A stretch of 64,000 nucleotides of DNA from Nereocystis luetkeana. Its lineage: Eukaryota > Sar > Phaeophyceae > Laminariales > Laminariaceae. Below the pieces are notes generated by a model. The model saw nothing but the letters and a program-made list of their open reading frames with translations. It was not told the DNA's origin and searched no databases. The DNA lies in NCBI GenBank assembly GCA_031213475.1, contig JARUPZ010000016.1:6689046-6753045 (forward strand). Reading direction: 5' to 3'. A program made the translations under genes and the position numbers. This document shows, piece by piece, positions 21,856 through 34,400 of this stretch (its first letter is position 1; every line of letters begins with the position of its first letter).

Positions 21856-22260
21856 ATGCATAACATATTGTATGTAGCATGTACGAAGTATATGATATGG
21901 GGGGGCTCTTTTCGGCAGTAATGCGCCGAGCTTGGCAAGGCATTTGTATGTGCCGAGCTGGACGACATAGTAGGCTGAGCTTAGCGACCAGAGCTGAGCG
22001 GGGGGATGGGCAAGCAGACCTGGGATGCCGTGTTTTTGTTGTTGTTCCATCACGCTGATGTATGTAACGAGCGCGATATTTCCCTAGAGGGGAGACTGAC
22101 TGCCCTGCGGGGATGGCGGCATCGACCGTGCGTGCGCGTGCGTAGCGGTTTTGTCCCATACAAAAAAAGGAGAGACAGAGAGCACACGGTTTGTTTTTGT
22201 TCGAAACTGGAAACTTCGGGGCTCGAACCTTCGTGAGATGCGTGTCTTTGGATGGACCGG

Positions 22261-22450
22261 GAGGGGGGGGGGGGGGGGGGGGGTGTACTCGATAGGAGAG
22301 ATGTACTCGATCTCATGCATGGGCATAGTCGTATGACCATAGACCCTCGCATCCCTACAGGGCCGGGACGGAGCATGTCGGGTTTTCACCGACCAGGCAG
22401 ACCTTGCTGGGAGGGGAGGGGGGGGGGTGTACTCGATATCACGAATGGAA
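22261..22450 (-). mobile_element. Two truncated family B copies
   Basis: 22283-22412 is a 3'-end copy behind a 22-base G run. At 22428 a second, very short end (GTGTACTCGATATCACGAAT) follows another G run. Confidence 0.65.
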
Positions 22451-23336
22451 GGGGTACTCATGGGGGAGGAGTTCCAAGGTCCACAAGGCATTTTGGTACT
22501 GAGGAGAATAAACGCCCGGCTACTACGTACAAAGTACTTGCTCATGACATTTTACGTGTGTATTTGTGTGTGTGTTTTTTTCGTCTTTTTGCTGTTTTTT
22601 ACCGGCAACAGTACGTAGTCATGTGCTGTTTGAGGGTGCCTTTTGGGTTCTTCCGGCCCGTCTTGGGCGAAAGAAAAATCCCCCCGTGGATCGGCGTGTC
22701 GGCCCCCCCTCCCTCCCTCCTGGGCTGCCGTTTCCTGCTGTTGCCGCACGTCGGGGTTTGTTCGTTTGGTGTTGGGTGGATCATGATGGTGATCGGTTGG
22801 TTGGTTTGTTGTTCGATTGATGGTCGTTAATTGGTTGATTGATGTGGTGTTTTGTTCCCCCCGTTGCCGCATCTCCGTCATGCGGGCAATTGGGAGGATT
22901 TTTAACTTTATTGGAGGCGGGGGGGCGGGGGAGGGGGGGGGGGGGGGGGGGGTACGGAGGGCGATTGTATCACGGATGGCAGTCGAGGCAGGCAAACCAG
23001 GTGGTTTCACTGCTGTAGTACTTTCTGCTCTTCATACTGCTTCTTAATTCATACCGGCGAGTCTTGATATGTCGATGAAAACGGCTTCGCTTTTTGATAG
23101 TAGTAGTATTAATAGTAGTTTTAATTCTTCGATTGGGGAAGGAGATCACATTCAAGTCCTCATTCTTCAGCCACTCAGAGCCACTCGGCGGAGTGACTAC
23201 CCTATTTACTCGTTTTACGCATTTCGATTTTGCGATAGGCACCGCCATGGGATCTGTTTATTGCCCTGCGCCAGCAAAACAAAAGTATGCCCCATTTGTT
23301 AGGTGGGGTACAGAGCCACTCGCCCAGTCGAGGGGC
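22451..23336. other. No gene recognised
   Basis: GTT/TTGGTTGG-rich simple sequence (22790-22850) and a G run (22920-22952). Medium frames on both strands have no recognisable domain. Confidence 0.4.
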
Positions 23337-23433
23337 TTAACCCTTTTAGAACCGCAGTCCCGTAATGGGGACAAACCGGTCAAATTCCAAGTAGTATGTC
23401 CCCAAAACGAGACTGCGGTCCTAAAAAGGTTAA
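23337..23433. mobile_element. Family P (piggyBac-like) MITE, intact
   Basis: TTAA at both ends (23337-23340 and 23430-23433). The left arm is CCCTTTTAGAACCGCAGTCC and the right arm is its near-complement ending CTGCGGTCCTAAAAAGG. Total length is 97 bp with a loop of about 20 bp. TTAA duplication and CCC termini point to piggyBac-type mobilisation, with no transposase in the window. Confidence 0.8.
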
Positions 23434-26013
23434 ATGCGGTGTATGGTGAAAATGTGGATAAGCCCCCGCCCTACTTTGAGGTAGCACCATTCTAAACAGC
23501 AGCATCAATGCATTTATTTTGAAGGCATGAAGTTATCGCACCGCACACAACGACTCACAATCCCAACCCGTTCGCTAAACACGTTGCGGCAGCCCCGATC
23601 TGCCCCCGACTCGACATATATGGGCGTACTAACCGCCGCGGGATACCACAACGCCACTCCCCCCCCTCTTCTTGTTCACTATCGGCAGAATGACCCCGCC
23701 GACAGATACGGAGCTCCGCTCCTGCTGCGGCACCCGTAGGGGGGCGGCGTGGACAGTACGGTGCAAGCGTTGGCTCCGGCCGGGCTCCGTGGCCCATGTT
23801 CCACGTGGTCGAAGTCACGTGACCCAGCAAGCAACTCAGGGGATGGGGTCCCACTTCCGGAAAGCCATCCAGGGGTTTGAAAACCTACCTTACGGAGCCT
23901 ACACCGGGGTGCAGTAAATTTCGCAGGCTGCAGTTGCATGGTGCCATAATGCCGCACATCCTTCCACCCTTGGCCGTACACGATTGGTGACTAGCATTGG
24001 CATGCATGCTACAGCAGCAGCAGCAGCAGAAGCAGCAGCACAGTAAGTAGCGACTGGCCAGTTATACCAAGAGAAATCCCCCCCAATCGGACTCCAGTAG
24101 CGCCCACCCATATCCCCCCCCCCCCCCTGGTCCATCCCGGTGTTCTAGGGGTGCGAGGGTCTATGGCCATACGACTACAGCCATGCATAATGTCAAGTAC
24201 CACCCCTCCCCCCCCCCCCCCCCATCTGTCCCGTCGCATTCGTTAAAAGAAAAACGAACAACGAAAACACCACGAACGCATAAACAGAGACAAAAAACAC
24301 AGAGAAGCGAACGTGGACCGCCCAGGCAGCTGACCTGCCGACCACGCTTCGACAAGCTTCCCGACCCCGGCAGCGAAACGCGGCTGAACGGCCGTACCAA
24401 TCGGTACTCTCAACATCCCACCCCCAGAGTTCTGCGCGCCCCACCATCATCCCCACCCCACCCCAACTCCCAACCCCACTCCTTCCCTCATCCAGCCCAC
24501 GACTGGGTGGCAGCGGCGGCCGCGCCAATGACGCGGAGGTGGCAAGATTGAAAACACAGCACCGCACCATCCGCGGTAAATCTGCAAACTTCCACCCAAC
24601 GCCACCATCGGGGGGGGAAACCCATGCTCGCAAGAAAAAGCGAGGGAAGGAACGGGCGGGCGGACAGACGGACGGACGAGCCAACCCATACCAATGACTC
24701 CGCCGGGCCTAGGGACATCGCCGCCTGGAAAAAAAAAACGCACGTCCCTGACGCAGATGCCGCTAGAATTGCCAATGATGGATTCTGGTTGTTGAAGAAA
24801 TGTTGGGATATTTAGATGGCACTGCCATATACCTGGTACCGGTTTACGTAATGTCTTCATACTTTATTTTTGTACGTCGTATGCGAACCTTACGTCGTCA
24901 TGTCCTTCGGGAATATAAACAACAGCGTTATTGATGGTGCGCGCTTGACTCTATTTTCAGAGGGGTACTTTGGATTTTCAGCGTCCCCCCTCACTGTTTG
25001 TCAAGCAGGGGGTTGAGCGCATACGGACGCCCGGAAGATACCGGTATGCAATGCACCGTTCTCGACTATTTACACGGGTGGAAGGGACTCCCCCTCGCAC
25101 GATGTGGGCGCAAACAAACCCTTTTGCAGAGACATAGAAAACGATGTAGCATATATATATATATACCATTCAGGCGCACCGAATCGAGAGATTGATTGTC
25201 GAAACACTTTATTATAGGGTTTGCTACAAGTTGGTGAGAGGTTGTCGACACCTCGTGGGATTTGCGAGTCACCCCACGGTAGGGGTTGCACTTTGTGGGA
25301 CAAAGGATTCCGACCAATTGAGTTCCTTAAGTAAGGAACTACCAGTGAGGATGAAAATTTTACTCCTATATTCGTTTTAGGACTATTAATAGCGCATACA
25401 GGTGCCGGTCGGGTGGCACGAGCGATTTTTTTCCAAGTACTTTATCGGGTGAGATATTGAGCTCCTCATGCTAGGGGCTGAGGAACTTCTGGTGCACCCC
25501 TACTGTGGGATGGCTCTCTCTAGCGAACCACGCGAGGTGTCGACAACCTGTCCCGGTGGTGCGGCTTGCTGTGTGCTGCATTGTGGTCAATGTCTCCACA
25601 AGGAGATTTTAACGCCGACATCCTGCCGACATTGTGCAAGGGGGAGAGGTCGCGGCCACCTGCGCATGGATGGGCTGTGACGGCATTTCTTTGACGTCAT
25701 TGATTACACTCGTACCAGCAATATGTTTCCATTTCGTAATTATAAAATCATTGTTTTTTGGCTTCCAAGTGACCAGTTGCGCCTGTTTTGGGCCGCTTCC
25801 CTGCCTGTTGTGTCCGGAGAGCTAGAAAAGGCCATGCCTCCATCGAGCCTCAACTATGAACACCTACCACCTGGCAGGGAACAGCATGGCAGGGCACAAG
25901 GTTGGTGCTGCATGCACTGCGACAGTGGTTGCGGATTCAAAATATTTCTTCTTTGGAGGGTAGCTTACCTAATACCCCTTAACCCGTAACTAACTAACCA
26001 ATGTTTCAGGGCT
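23434..26013. other. No gene recognised
   Basis: It includes a short (AGC)n at 24010-24040, a family B end on the plus strand at 24155-24225 with its C run, AAAAACG/AACGAACA simple sequence near 24245-24310, and an (AT)n at 25150-25165. Frames at 23527-23917 and 25468-25825 have no recognised domain. The GTGAGATATTGAGCTCCTCA block at 25450 weakly resembles repeat D. Confidence 0.4.
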
Positions 26014-26120
26014 ATTACGGGGGGCCATATCAAATAGGACCTAGGGTACACACCAACACCTATATATTTCGCTATTTTTACTCACAATATTTGGTCCTAT
26101 TTACTATGCCCCCCCGTAAC
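26014..26120. mobile_element. Family A MITE
   Basis: Ends ATTACGGGGGGCCATAT and ATGCCCCCCCGTAAC. It is the first of three family A copies within 515 bp. Confidence 0.8.
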
Positions 26121-26181
26121 AATGCGCGTCGATCACGTCACACCCGCGGATTGACCATGATCTACTGTAGATTAATCTGTT

Positions 26182-26298
26182 CTGACGGGGGGGGCGTATC
26201 AATCAGGACCCATCATACACACAAAAACCTATATACTCCAGTATTTTCACTAAGCTTATTCGGTTGGTCCTGATTACCACTGTACGTTCCTCCGTGAC
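26182..26298. mobile_element. Family A MITE, diverged
   Basis: TGACGGGGGGGGCGTATCA on the left, the ACACAAAAACCTATATA interior, and a degraded GTTCCTCCGTGAC right end. It is the most diverged full-length copy. Confidence 0.65.
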
Positions 26299-26411
26299 AC
26301 TACTCACCTGCAGTTATGAGAGGTTATTCTGTCCATGACCTTAATATCATAGTGCAGGATCTGCGTACAAATGGCACAGATCCCACCCAGGAAACCTGTG
26401 CTACAATAGAT

Positions 26412-26526
26412 TTTACGGGGGGCAATAGTAAATAGGACCAAATATTGGGAATACAATTAGGAAAATATATAGGTTTTTGGGTGTATCGTAGGTCCTATTT
26501 AATATTTAATATGGCCCCACCCGGCA
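26412..26526. mobile_element. Family A MITE, diverged, inverted interior
   Basis: It starts TTTACGGGGGGCAATAGTA and ends TATGGCCCCACCCGGCAA. The interior runs in the opposite orientation to 26014-26120. Confidence 0.65.
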
Positions 26527-26883
26527 ACATGAGGAGCTTCAAAGTAGATCATACAAAGAGCGGGGGGGTATATCTGCCTTGAAAGATCTACGTAGATCAT
26601 GCCAGAGGGAATCGATTTTCTGTCCGAGGTGTGTTTACACACAGTTCTCAAGCGCCTGGGGGTGAGTGGGGCAGCAAGAACGCACAGCAGTACAGTAGGT
26701 ACGAGCCCCCTTATTAATATGTTCGTTCGGGATTGGAGGTCCCCTGTAGTACCGGGAACCGTTCCCTCGTCGGAGTTGGTGCCGGCCCCTTACAAAAGGT
26801 GTCTAAGTCAGCGGTGGCCAGAGGCGATGTGCGCAGAAATTTGAGGTCTCTTGTACACCGCGCTTCCCTTATCGCGGGGCTCC

Positions 26884-27079
26884 TTAACCCTCATAGTGCC
26901 GCAGTCCCGTTTTGGGGACAAACTACTCATAATTTAGGTGCTTTGTCCCCACATATGGGACTGCGGTGCTACAAGGGTTAACCCGCTTAGTACCGCAGTC
27001 CCGTTTTCGGGGCAAACCAGCCAAAATTCTAAGTACTTTTTCTCCCCCCAAAACGGAACTGCGGTACTAAAGGGGTCGA
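26884..27079. mobile_element. Two family P MITEs sharing one TTAA
   Basis: Copy one is 26884-26981 (TTAA both ends). Copy two is 26978-27079 (left TTAA shared, right end TCGA). The arms differ between the copies (GTGCCGCAGTCCCG against GTACCGCAGTCCCG), so the second inserted at the TTAA of the first rather than arising by recent duplication. Confidence 0.8.
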
Positions 27080-27605
27080 ATGGGGCTACCTACTACTACT
27101 GTAGGTGGGGTGTTCTCTCTCTCGTACCTTCTTTCCCTGCCGGCACATTTAGAACTACACCCTCGATTTTGAGGACACATTGTTCATCTTGTTTGTTCCG
27201 TTTTCCTTGTTATTTTTTTTTATTTCCTCAACGTGAGCCCTTTTCCAACGCTACACGAAACAGCGATAAACACGAACATTCCCAGCGAGCGGTTTCCGTA
27301 GCTGGATCGGAAGCGTTCGTAATGTTTTTTCCCCAGCAGATGTAATAGGACATGTCAAGTTTAGGAGACCTCGGTTCGACTCCTTGGCGGACCGCCCGTC
27401 ACACGAAAGTCAACAAAACAATAAGACCGAAAGAGGCATTGACGCACCCGAAAAGGCAGGTCTCTCCCACGTAACATAATTGTTTCCCAGCGGTGCAACG
27501 GCGTTTTTGTTGAGGTTGTTTTTCATCGTCAATTTTACTTTCCAGCTCAATTCGGCGGAGTCTTTTGCATTCAACGACCTTCTGGACAAAAGCCGTGGTC
27601 AGACG
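27080..27605. other. No gene; possible tRNA-like fragment
   Basis: 27366-27385 (ACCTCGGTTCGACTCCTTGG) fits a Pol III B box, but no A box or tRNA fold accompanies it, so it is at most a SINE fragment. Confidence 0.3.
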
Positions 27606-27850
27606 GGGGTCTACCGCCCCCCCCCCCCCCCCGACCCCCGGTTCTTAGTAGAGGATGCAGCTCACCCTTCATGCGACTCGCCCAACACCTCACGGCGCTT
27701 CGCGCTTGGTGCAAGCAATGTCTGCCTGGTCGGTGAGAACCTGACATGCTCCGTCCCGGCATAGTAGGGATGCGAGGGTTTATGGTCATACGACTACGGC
27801 CATGCATGAGATCCGAGTACGTATCTCCTATCGAGTACACCCGCCCCCCC
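27606..27850 (+). mobile_element. Family B retroposon, 5'-truncated
   Basis: From GGTTCTTAGTAGAGGATGCA to ATCGAGTACACCCGCCCCCC. C runs lie on both sides. Confidence 0.65.
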
Positions 27851-28380
27851 GATGCATGCCATCGTTTTCATCGCGCATAGGGTTCGGCATTCCTCCCAGT
27901 GCCCGTCGATTTTCATCGAATACATATTTTCCGACTGACTCTCCGGAAAAAATAAATAAATAACTTGTACCCTGGTATCGTGTGTCGGGTATCTGACACC
28001 ATGATGCCTGGTATTCACCCGGCTACTGGGGTCCTCTGTTGCGGAACGCCTAAACGCGTCACCAACAGCAGCAGCACAGCAACAGCATCGGTAAAAACAG
28101 CAGCAGCAGCGGCAGATGAAGAGAACTCACTAACAGCAACAGTAGCAACAGCACCAACACAACGTCAAACAAAAAAACGCTACACAACGAAGAATAAAAT
28201 AAAATAAAAACAAGAGGGAGACAATCGATGCGCCAACGCAACCATAGCGGCCACGTGCAGAATTACTGGCAACGAAATATACTAATCAAGTACCTGGTGC
28301 AGTACGTGATTGAAACCAGCTAAAATAATCGAAAACGTCCACCCTGGTCTTAAGCCCCTATATTTTTTGCACGCACGCTT

Positions 28381-28800
28381 TTCGGGGACAAAACTACTTG
28401 GAATTAGCGTAGAACATTTTTTTAACATAATGGGTCGACCGAAAAAGAGCAGCAGGACTACTAGAAACAGTCAACACCAACGCTTCCCAGGAACAAACCT
28501 CTGGTGTTCCCTTGTGATCACCACTCCCGCCTGGAAGCGGCCACACCAGAAAACAAATCAATTCATTCCACGCTGTCATCCAATGCAAGTCCGCCTCACA
28601 GGCGGCTCTTCGTAGGATGCAGCTCACCCTTCGTGCGACCAGCCCAACACCTCACGGCGCTTGGCGCTGGATGCAAGCAAAGCCTGCCTGGTCGGTGAAC
28701 AGCCCGACGTGCTCCACCCCGGCATTGTAGGGATGCGAGCCGAAACTCTATGGTCATACGACAACGACCATGCATGACAATGAGCACACACACCCCCCCC
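28381..28800 (+). mobile_element. Family P fragment and family B copy
   Basis: 28381-28410 (TTCGGGGACAAAACTACTTGG) is a single family P arm. 28520-28797 is a family B copy whose end reads GACAATGAGCACACACACCC followed by a C run, a variant of the usual GAGTACACCC. Confidence 0.55.
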
Positions 28801-29019
28801 ATGCCTTGGACTGTTCTACTGCGAAGCGCCCCATGGCATCGTAGGGAAGAAGAGATGTGCTTACACTTGTGACCACGGCCTGTTCCTGATGTCACTAAGG
28901 GAAAATAAAGCCTTCCACGAGGCGAGCTGGGCAGTAAACGTGATGGTAAAAAAAACTCACGAACGAGTCCGGTTCGTGACTGCGCCTACGCTTCTTCTGT
29001 TTACCACTGTGCAGCTCAA

Positions 29020-29640
29020 CACGCAGACCAATGGAAACATGAACAAAGGGTAGCGGTCTGCCGCCAGTCTGCAGCAGTCCGCGAACCATCCGAAAACGCC
29101 AGAAACGTTCTCCAATTTAGCTGAGCAGCAGTGCGCAGCGGACCGATCGAAACACCAGCAAAGTAACGCCCTGCCGTCAACCGCCAGCCCTGACAGCAGC
29201 ACGCACGACAATCGAAAGGCTGGTGGTAGAGTTATACCGCCTATCTGAATAGCAGTACGTAAACCAGCCGAAACGCCAGAAACGGTCTACCGTCTGTCTG
29301 ACTGGAAGAATATACATAGATGAATCTAAACACCAACGAAAACACTTCATCGTCTGTCTGAGCAGCAGTAGGCAGACCAACCCAAACGTAAGTCGCTGGC
29401 TGTACACAAGTACGTAGACCAACCACAACGCCAGGAAACAAACTAACGTTCTGCCATTGGTGGCGCCAACAGAGCAGCGCAGCAGCAGCTACGTAGATCT
29501 ACGAAAACACCAGCAGGGTAACGTTTAGCCACGCCACACTCCGCAGAGCATCGACACGGCAGTAACAAAGCAAGAACAACAACAGCAAAAGTACGCAGAC
29601 CAACCAAACCGCCAGCAGCGACGTACACACCGTTGCTTGT
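29020..29640. repeat. Degenerate minisatellite, about 70-75-bp unit
   Basis: Recurring blocks GCAGCAGTACGTAGACCAAC, CGAAACGCCAGAAACG and CCGTCTGTCTGA, in variable states and spacing. It lies just beyond the 3' end of ALG14. 29640-29960 continues with AACACGTTCAACA-type words. Confidence 0.6.
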
Positions 29641-29961
29641 CTTCGGTATCACCTGCTCAACATGTTCAACACGTTCACAAGTTTCGCAACGTACACACAA
29701 CACATTTCCCCCCCCGATACAACATGTTCAACGCTGTTCGCGTGCTCAACCACACATGCGACAACACACGTGTTTCACACGCCAACGCAGCAGATTGACC
29801 AGATAACATACGAAGTATTAAATACTTTGTAAGGTAACGTGTCCTTACCCGTATGAATCGATGTTCACATGTTCTTCTGGAAACGCTCAACCTATTGAAC
29901 ACGTCCGACAATATCCAACACGTTCAACGTTCTCAACAACGTTCCACCACGCTCGGCACTT

Positions 29962-31376
29962 TCACATGAGCTGCCCGAGGAACTCGGCGCGAGGGTAACG
30001 AACGGAGCAGCTCCGGCCAGTGAACCCACGAAGCGATCCGCAAGGAGGTACATAACACGACCGGTGAGGCTGAGCGATTTGACGCGGCAGAAGCTCTCGC
30101 AGAAGACGGTGCGAGAGGTCGACCCCAGCCCGAGCACACGCAGCGAAAAAGCGGCCACACACACGGGGATGCACGTTCCCTGCAAACAAGGTTTGAGGGC
30201 AAGCGCGTGGGATTGGGGGGGAGGGGGGGGTACTCGTTCATCATGCACGGCCGTAGTCATACGGCCATAGGCCCTCGCATCCCTGCAATGCTGGGGGCGG
30301 AGCACGTCGGGCTTACACCGACCAGGCAGACACATTGCTTGCACGATATCACGCATCGCCGTAGTCGTATGACCATAAAGACCCTCGCATCTCTGCAATG
30401 TCGAGACGGGACACGTCGGGTTTTCACCGACCAGGAAGACATCGCTTGCACCAAGCGCGAAGCGCCGTGGGGTGTCTGGCGAGTCGCATAAAGGGTGTGC
30501 TGCATGCTACTATAATGGGGAGAACAATGTGGTGTGTAAAACATTAAGGGGGAATACTTGTTTTTGGGGTCTATCGTGGGTTCTGATTCTCACTACAGAA
30601 GCCCACCCCGTAACTGTATATAATAGTGACGACGGGGGACGGGGGAGCGGGGGGGAGGGGGGGGGGGGGGGGTGGGAGGGGTGTACTCGATATCACGCAT
30701 GGCCGTAGTCGTATGACCATAGACTTCTCGCATCCCTACAATGCTGGGACGGAGCACGTCGGGTTTTCACCGACCAGGCAGAGATTTCTCTGCACCAAGC
30801 GCGAAGCGCCGTGTGATGAGGTGTTCGGCGAGTCGCATGAAGGGTACCAGGTACGCCGCGTCCTACGAAGAACCACTTGTGAGGCGGCCTTACACATGGA
30901 TGACAGCTTCGATGACTCAGTTAACTTGGAGCGGGAGGTGGTGGGGGGTGTACTCATTATCATGCATGGCCGTAGTCGTATGACCATAGACCCGCGGGAG
31001 GGGGGGGGGGGGGGGGGGAGGGGTTAGGGGAGCGAGTACAAGAACAAAACACGTATAGTATGCATAGTGGTGAATGATACGTGCGGCGACACGATCGAGG
31101 AGTTGGGCTCCAGCACACAACACAAAACAGAGCAAACAAAAAATCATTTTTGAAAAAACAAAAACAAAAACGACGAGCAATAAAAACACGCGTATTCTAC
31201 CCCAGATAGATGTTGAGGGCCCTTCCTATCTTCAAGGAATCGGGTGTAAGTTGAGGACAGGGCCACGGACATTGTGGTCAGCATGACGATAGTTGCCTCC
31301 GCCTCTGCCTGGACCCCACCCCACCGAATAGCCCGCACGAAGACCCGGCAATACACGAAGGTGACCCCTCTCCTCG

Positions 31377-31435
<59 letters not shown>

Positions 31436-34400
31436 CCCATCCCGCCAAGCTTATATGGAAACCCCTAGGGTCGTCATACATGTTTCCATCAAATACGCCA
31501 AAGGCTGCGAATACTTCCAATGATGATGATTTATACCGTACCGGTACGTACACTTTCTACTTTCCAAGGTCCCATTAGCGTACAACTATGAACGGAAAGT
31601 TGTGCATCCAGTAGAAGAGCCGCACCACGACCAGCCCCGCCTTGGTAGCGTGACCTTCGCGAAACCGACGGACGGACGGACGGAGGGACATATCTCATAT
31701 CTACGGAACAGAAAAAGTCGGAACCCCCCCCCCCCCGACAATTGTGCGTATTTCTTTTCGGACGAACAGTAGTGACGCGGATATCAAAAGCAGACGCACA
31801 ACTTGGCAATTCCATGTACGTACTTCGAAGTTGTCACATGTATGTGTAGGTTTGTGTTTTCGTTGTTTCTGTTTTCGGACAGTAAAGTCGGACCACAATC
31901 GGACAGAAAGCCTGAAAAAATCTACATTTATTTTTTTTGGGAGTTTGTTTTCTTTTGGTTGGCCCCTTCTCTGTCCTCACCGGGGCCGTTGACGAGGACG
32001 AGGTCCGGCCGAAGCTTGACCACCATGTAGGCCGCGTGCAGGCCAGCGAGCAAAGTCGTGAATACTGACGTCAGGTACGACTGCCCCACCTGCTTGCGCC
32101 GCGGGTCCACATCGATCGATCCATCGATTTCGGCGAGGATAGTGGTTGAACAAATAAAATATTACGTTTATTCACATGGTTTGATTGTGGTTGCTTGAGG
32201 GGTTGATGACCGCTGTGGCGCGGAAAATGGTAGAGAGCATGAACCGTTACATTCATTCATATGGTTGATTGTGATTGCTTGAATGGTTGATGACAAGATC
32301 GCTTCGGTGCGGACTAAGGGTTGAAAAAACGAACGCCAAATCCCACTCATAACTGAACGATACAGTGGGTTCACATTCCTGCCAGTATGTTTTTCGTTAC
32401 TCGGGAAAAGGTTGAAGAAGTGGTTGCGTTTTTCTTTCATCCCACCTCTCGCTCCACTGGTCTTACATCTTAGCAAAACCAACCCTGGTTTCAAGCCGGA
32501 AAAATCGAGAGCTGCATAGAAACCTCGGCCCAGCTTCGACAAGGTGGGCGCAGCATTGGCCCTAAAGACCCCAACCCCTAACCCCGACCGCTCGAGAACA
32601 TTCTCGGAACGAATCCGTAAAAAAGAAGAGTTAGCATGGAATATCAACCATTCCTTTGAAGCTGTATAGTCCGGGAAAACAAATATGCGCACCTCAAGAG
32701 GAAGGTGCCAAGAAAAGGTATTTGCCATGAAACGTTATTTTTTGGGGGGTTCACTGTGGGCCGAGTCGTAAACACTCGTACTGGTGCCGAATACTGACAC
32801 GGGAGAAAACGACCGCGAGAGCCCAGTGTGACAGCGTTGTCGGGGCGCGCACAACACAATCTATGAAAGGGACCTCATTTTTTCGCGCGATTTTCCCTCT
32901 TCAGACACAGCAGCACGCGCTCGATATTGTTTGCAAAAAAAAACGACAACAAATTAAGGTTTTAGCCCTCTGCTATATTCGCGCCCTCTTTTATTTATGA
33001 GCTCCATGCTGATTGGCTTCGTCTTATGTAATACTGTCCGTCGTTCGTCAGCAAGGGCTAGGTTGGGTTTGTTTCAGCGCACGGCGTGCTTAAAGCTGTG
33101 AGGCTGTCAGCGCTTTTTCTCCCCACATCAGATAGCAACCAAGAATAGTGACACCATTACCCCCCCCCCCCCCTCTCCAAAACCTCTCCCCCTTTGGTCC
33201 ACGCAAAGGACAGCTATTCAGCAGTGACACTCACGTACAACAAACGCGTGAAAACGAAACAGCGACGCAATCCAAGCTAGGTAAAACAGCAGTTGTATTA
33301 GCAATGCCACATGTATGTACAGTAGTACCACGCTGTATGCAGCAGCTACTACAGTAAGTAACTGGTACTTGCTCCCTTTCGCTCGTATCACTCAACCAAC
33401 CTGCATGGCATAGCATGGCCATGCTATGCTATACTAAAACCATGTTGTACCATACAACACCATGCCATGCCATGCCATGCCATGAACATGCCAGGCCGTG
33501 CCATACCAGGTCATACCACGCCATATCATGCCATGCCTTGCTAAGCCGTGCCGTGCAATTCTTCACCATGCCATGCTACAAACTGCTACCAGGTATTGTG
33601 CAATACTGTGATATAATATTCGGTGTCATACCACACCAACCCATTCCATACCATGCCATCTAAATCCACGCAACGGCATGACATGCCATCCCATCCCATA
33701 CTATGCCACACCACACCACACCACACCACACCATACCACTGCCCGTTTTCGTTCTCACCTCCCTGCTGCGAGGGATGGTGCAAAGCCTGCACCGTCCCGA
33801 CCGCAGCCCCTCCTGGGGTATCCGCTTGGCACTTGTGTGGTCCGAGCCGGCCACGACGTAGCAGAGGGGCGTGTACGTCTCGGGCGGGAGGGTGGAGGTT
33901 AGCTTCAGCATCTCAGAGGTATGCCCGCCTATTTTTTTTTTTGGGGGGGGAGGGGTGGGTGGGCGAGGGGGGAGGGGGGGTCGGTGTTCTGTTGGAGGCG
34001 GTGGGACTGTTAGGGTGCTGGTTTATGCAATACCAGGTCTTCAGTTGGCGAGAGGGTTGAGGTCAGCTTCAGCGTCTTAGAGGGGTGTCCATCTATTTTA
34101 GGGGAGGGGGGTTCAGTCGGAGACGATGAGATTGTTAGGGTGTAGGTCAGCTTCAGCGTCTTAGAGGGGTGTCCATCTATTTTAGGGGGGAGGGGGGTTC
34201 AGTCGGAGACGATGAGATTGTTAGGGTGTTGGCATGCCTTGTATGTAATACCACGTTTATCGTCATGCTTAGCGAGAGGGTGGAGGTTAGCTTCAACATA
34301 TCAAGAGGAGGCATGCCCGCCCATTTTCGGGGGGGGGGGGGGGGAGTTGGTGTTCCATGGGAGTCGGTGTTCTATCGGAGGCGGTGAGAATGTTATCATA

